Positions 61,948 to 64,000 of a stretch of DNA of 64,000 bases are shown in pieces. Source of the DNA: Suilimivivens sp963618065 (GTDB lineage: Bacteria; Bacillota; Clostridia; Lachnospirales; Lachnospiraceae). The position numbers and the translations under genes were made by a program. The notes beneath the pieces were generated by a model, which was not told the DNA's origin, did no database searches, and saw only the letters and a program-made list of their open reading frames with translations. The first letter of the stretch is position 1; each line of letters opens with the position of its first letter. The stretch lies in the NCBI GenBank assembly GCA_963618065.1, contig CAVERH010000003.1, positions 1 through 64,000 of the forward strand, written 5' to 3'.

Positions 61948-62859
61948 TCAAAGAATATATCCTTCCGTTCCGCGCACATCCAGCTTCGCATAATCAGCAA
62001 CCTCTGCCGTCATCTGAAGGCTGTCCACATGTCCCTCCGGCATCAGCCGGTTATAGAATCCGCTCATAGACGGCTTGCGGCTGATTACACAGATTTCCGT
62101 GTCCCCAGGATACTTCCGTGCTGCCGCACGGCATGCGCCCGCCGCAAGATAGACTGCATCCAGCTCACTTCCACAGTCAAGCTGCATCGGATACAAAACC
62201 CTGCGGTTACAGGGGATGATTTCATCATCCTGAAAAATCGGATCTGTCACCTCTGTTGTCTCCACAAGCAGAACGCCTTTACTGCGTCCCTCCTTATAAA
62301 GCACCATGCTCAGCTCCGGATCAATCGATGAGACACTCTTAAGCGTCTTAAGGATATTTTTCCGCTCTCCGTCCGGAAGCCCCGATAGAGGTGTCACCCT
62401 GCTATCCGGCAGCTTAAGGCTCTCAAAGACCGTATTTACGGTCTTAACGTCACTATGCCACTCTCCGGGGAGAGTCTTCGATCTCCGGAACAGGTGCTCC
62501 TTCAGATACCTTTCCTCATGCGCACAGAACAGCTCACGCTCCGGAAGAAACGGCAGGTAGGCGTTTACCACCGGATACCCCTTTCTGTCCGAGGCTCTGA
62601 ACACAGCCGCAATAAGCTCTGAGCCGATTCCACGGAAGCGGTACAGTGCATCCACGAAGAGCCACTGAATGGTGTAGCCCTGCTTTCCTTCACTGTAAAC
62701 CATCAGTCCTGCCGGTTCCGGCTCATGTGTTTCTTCGTCCTCAATAATGGCTCCCAGAGCTGATATCCCGTCAAGATCCATCCGGTCCATCAGCATCAGG
62801 AGATCCATTCCCATAAAATATACTTTTTGTTGTCTGGTAATTGATACAATTTTAAACAT
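61948..62859 (-). CDS. Tandem GNAT-type acetyltransferase-like protein
   Basis: A 303-residue protein with an N-terminal GNAT domain. VDALYRFRGIGSELIAAVF carries the acetyl-CoA loop R-x-x-G-I-G near residues 74-79. The second half (GVLLVETTEVTDP, then LDAVYLAAGACRAAARKY) looks like another, degenerate GNAT. It may acetylate a protein or small molecule; no substrate can be named. It overlaps the preceding gene by eight bases and has little ribosome site of its own, so its translation is probably coupled. Its two-module plan resembles the GNAT-like protein inside the calpain operon. Confidence 0.72.
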   Translation of the reverse strand: MFKIVSITRQQKVYFMGMDLLMLMDRMDLDGISALGAIIEDEETHEPEPAGLMVYSEGKQGYTIQWLFVDALYRFRGIGSELIAAVFRASDRKGYPVVNAYLPFLPERELFCAHEERYLKEHLFRRSKTLPGEWHSDVKTVNTVFESLKLPDSRVTPLSGLPDGERKNILKTLKSVSSIDPELSMVLYKEGRSKGVLLVETTEVTDPIFQDDEIIPCNRRVLYPMQLDCGSELDAVYLAAGACRAAARKYPGDTEICVISRKPSMSGFYNRLMPEGHVDSLQMTAEVADYAKLDVRGTEGYIL

Positions 62860-64000
62860 TATTAATCCAGTTTATTGCCTCTCCGGCTCTCAGTCTGTCT
62901 GCCAGAGGAATCTTCTTTCCATCCTCTCCGAGCCTTGGTTCTACGTTACAGACAGTAACGAGTGATTTTTCAGGAAGCATGTTCCGATTCGCCATATTCC
63001 GGTCATATACTGCACTCAGCCTGTTGTCATGAACATAATCCTGTGGATCCGCATCCATGAACTCTGTATCCGCAAAGGCGCTGTCCAGATACTGCACCGT
63101 TGCTTCAAGAATGTCGGATAGAGCATTTACGGAAGGCTTCTCCTCATATTTTGCAAATAATCCATCCAGCTTTCTCTTCTGTGAAACTCCGACAGGAAGA
63201 TTGGCAATGGTCTGCATCATTCCCTGAATAGCATCGTTAAGCTCCCTGCTTTTCCTGCTCCGTTCCTCCTCTGAAATATAAATCCGAAGCGGAACATCCG
63301 AGTGAATCAGCTTCGCAAGCTGTACATATTCCTTCGCAGCACCCTTAAGCCGGTCTGATTTACTGTTCAGAGGCGATGCATTGATTGCATTAAACAGCTC
63401 ACGTACATGATCGGATTTTCTCTGTTTCTTTCCCTGTGCCAGAGTGGCCTTCTCGCCTTCCTTCATCTTATACTCAAAGAACCGCTTAGCATAAGGAATT
63501 CCCCAGAAATCCAGTAAATCTGTAGCCTTTTTCATATTGGACCGGATCAGATCCTCCAAAGCCGAATCTTCATTCGTTCCGGGCTCTTCATGATTTTTCT
63601 TATCCGTGATTGCTTCGAGTCTGGAGGCTCTTGCCGTAAGGCTTCCGGTGAATGCCTCAACGAATGTTTGAACCTCCGGTGTATCCTTCGTAAGCTCACC
63701 TCTGCCACGTGCAGCGGCAAGTCCGTCATAGGCTGCCCGCAGTGCTTCGCTTCCTTCTTCACCATCTGCAAGCCATCCTTCTCTTTGAAGAGCTTCCCCC
63801 AGAGCCTGACAGGACTGCTCATTCATTACCGTTTCTGTCAGACGATCACGATAGGACTTCGGATTGGATCTTCTATGAATGATGGCAGCCGCCGCGAGCA
63901 TTTTTTCCTTCGCTGCCTGATATTCTTCCTGACGCTGTACATCCATCTGTCTATCTTCATCGGTGTTCAGCTCCAGCATCATTCCTTCCGGAGCAGTTGC
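62852..64000 (-). CDS. Helical hypothetical protein, 5' end cut by window edge
   Basis: The frame is open to the right edge. An ATG at 63982 lies directly on a GGAAGGA with no spacer, so the true start is likely outside the window. At least 376 residues are encoded, mostly charged alpha helix (YQAAKEKMLAAAAIIHRRS, then IPYAKRFFEYKMKEGEKA), with no membrane helix and no domain I recognise. It ends inside the GNAT gene start (eight-base overlap), so the two are made together. Its helical style resembles the N-terminal halves of the calpains, but I see no protease motif here. Confidence 0.6.
   Translation of the reverse strand, partial: ATAPEGMMLELNTDEDRQMDVQRQEEYQAAKEKMLAAAAIIHRRSNPKSYRDRLTETVMNEQSCQALGEALQREGWLADGEEGSEALRAAYDGLAAARGRGELTKDTPEVQTFVEAFTGSLTARASRLEAITDKKNHEEPGTNEDSALEDLIRSNMKKATDLLDFWGIPYAKRFFEYKMKEGEKATLAQGKKQRKSDHVRELFNAINASPLNSKSDRLKGAAKEYVQLAKLIHSDVPLRIYISEEERSRKSRELNDAIQGMMQTIANLPVGVSQKRKLDGLFAKYEEKPSVNALSDILEATVQYLDSAFADTEFMDADPQDYVHDNRLSAVYDRNMANRNMLPEKSLVTVCNVEPRLGEDGKKIPLADRLRAGEAINWINNV

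Noticed and set aside
1..64000. CRISPR arrays, insertion sequences, prophage or integrase genes
   Set aside because: No regularly spaced repeats with unique spacers and no transposase or integrase motifs were found. The dispersed repeats are single intergenic elements.

Overview
The window reads as a chromosomal segment of a low-to-mid GC Gram-positive anaerobe of the Clostridia, most likely a Lachnospiraceae-type gut bacterium. This rests on the hrcA-grpE-dnaK-dnaJ operon under a perfect CIRCE element, the dnaX-ybaB-recR order, the ireB-ruvX-DUF1292 ... mltG-like-trmR-U32 order, type III glutamine synthetase, a VanW protein, a YjfB-type protein, two-lipoprotein ABC exporters and strong AGGAGG ribosome sites. 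Species cannot be fixed from sequence alone. Almost every gene lies on the minus strand.

Layout. 1-6.9 kb: leftward promoters leaving the window, then galM-DUF5711-cvpA, recR, ybaB, dnaX and pfkA. Near 7 kb there is a plus-strand tRNA-Ser(CGA). 7.2-14.9 kb: an ABC exporter operon with two lipoprotein adaptors, one giant FtsX/MacB-type permease and two ATPases, one of them with a SpoVT-AbrB-like tail. 14.9-22.1 kb: an aminotransferase with an Lrp regulator and an AIR-synthase-like protein, VanW preceded by a 35-residue membrane peptide, a DnaQ-type exonuclease, and nth. 22.2-27.3 kb: the heat-shock operon. 27.4-33.9 kb: a cell-envelope/division block (SGNH-like protein, CtpA-type protease, EnvC/PcsB-like M23 hydrolase, FtsX, FtsE, and a PucR/CdaR-like regulator). 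34-36.4 kb: small plus-strand genes (YjfB-like; a C39-like protein), CvfB and tRNA-Gln(CUG). 36.4-44.6 kb: GS III, the tRNA hydroxylation/methylation pair (U32, TrmR), an MltG-like protein without its catalytic domain, YlbF-like, RNase J, DUF1292, RuvX and IreB. 44.6-47.2 kb: a two-component pair facing a second HATPase protein that lacks a phosphoacceptor histidine.

47.3-64 kb is accessory. It holds three very large paralogous calpain-family (C2) cysteine proteases with intact Cys/His/Asn triads and a shared short N-terminal leader (MPPIVQQKSKQ-like). They are interleaved with a GNAT-like/YbjN-like fusion, followed by an Ig-repeat surface protein, and preceded by a small membrane protein, a tandem-GNAT protein and a helical protein cut by the window edge. 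I see no signal peptide on the calpains. They look like coordinately expressed effector-type proteases, possibly cargo of a contractile or other non-Sec device, but no secretion machinery is in view. This is the most novel part of the window.

Small dispersed intergenic elements (a 52-bp exact repeat, a 54-bp near repeat, and a GTAACT[AG]TTCAG motif family) punctuate the minus-strand operons.
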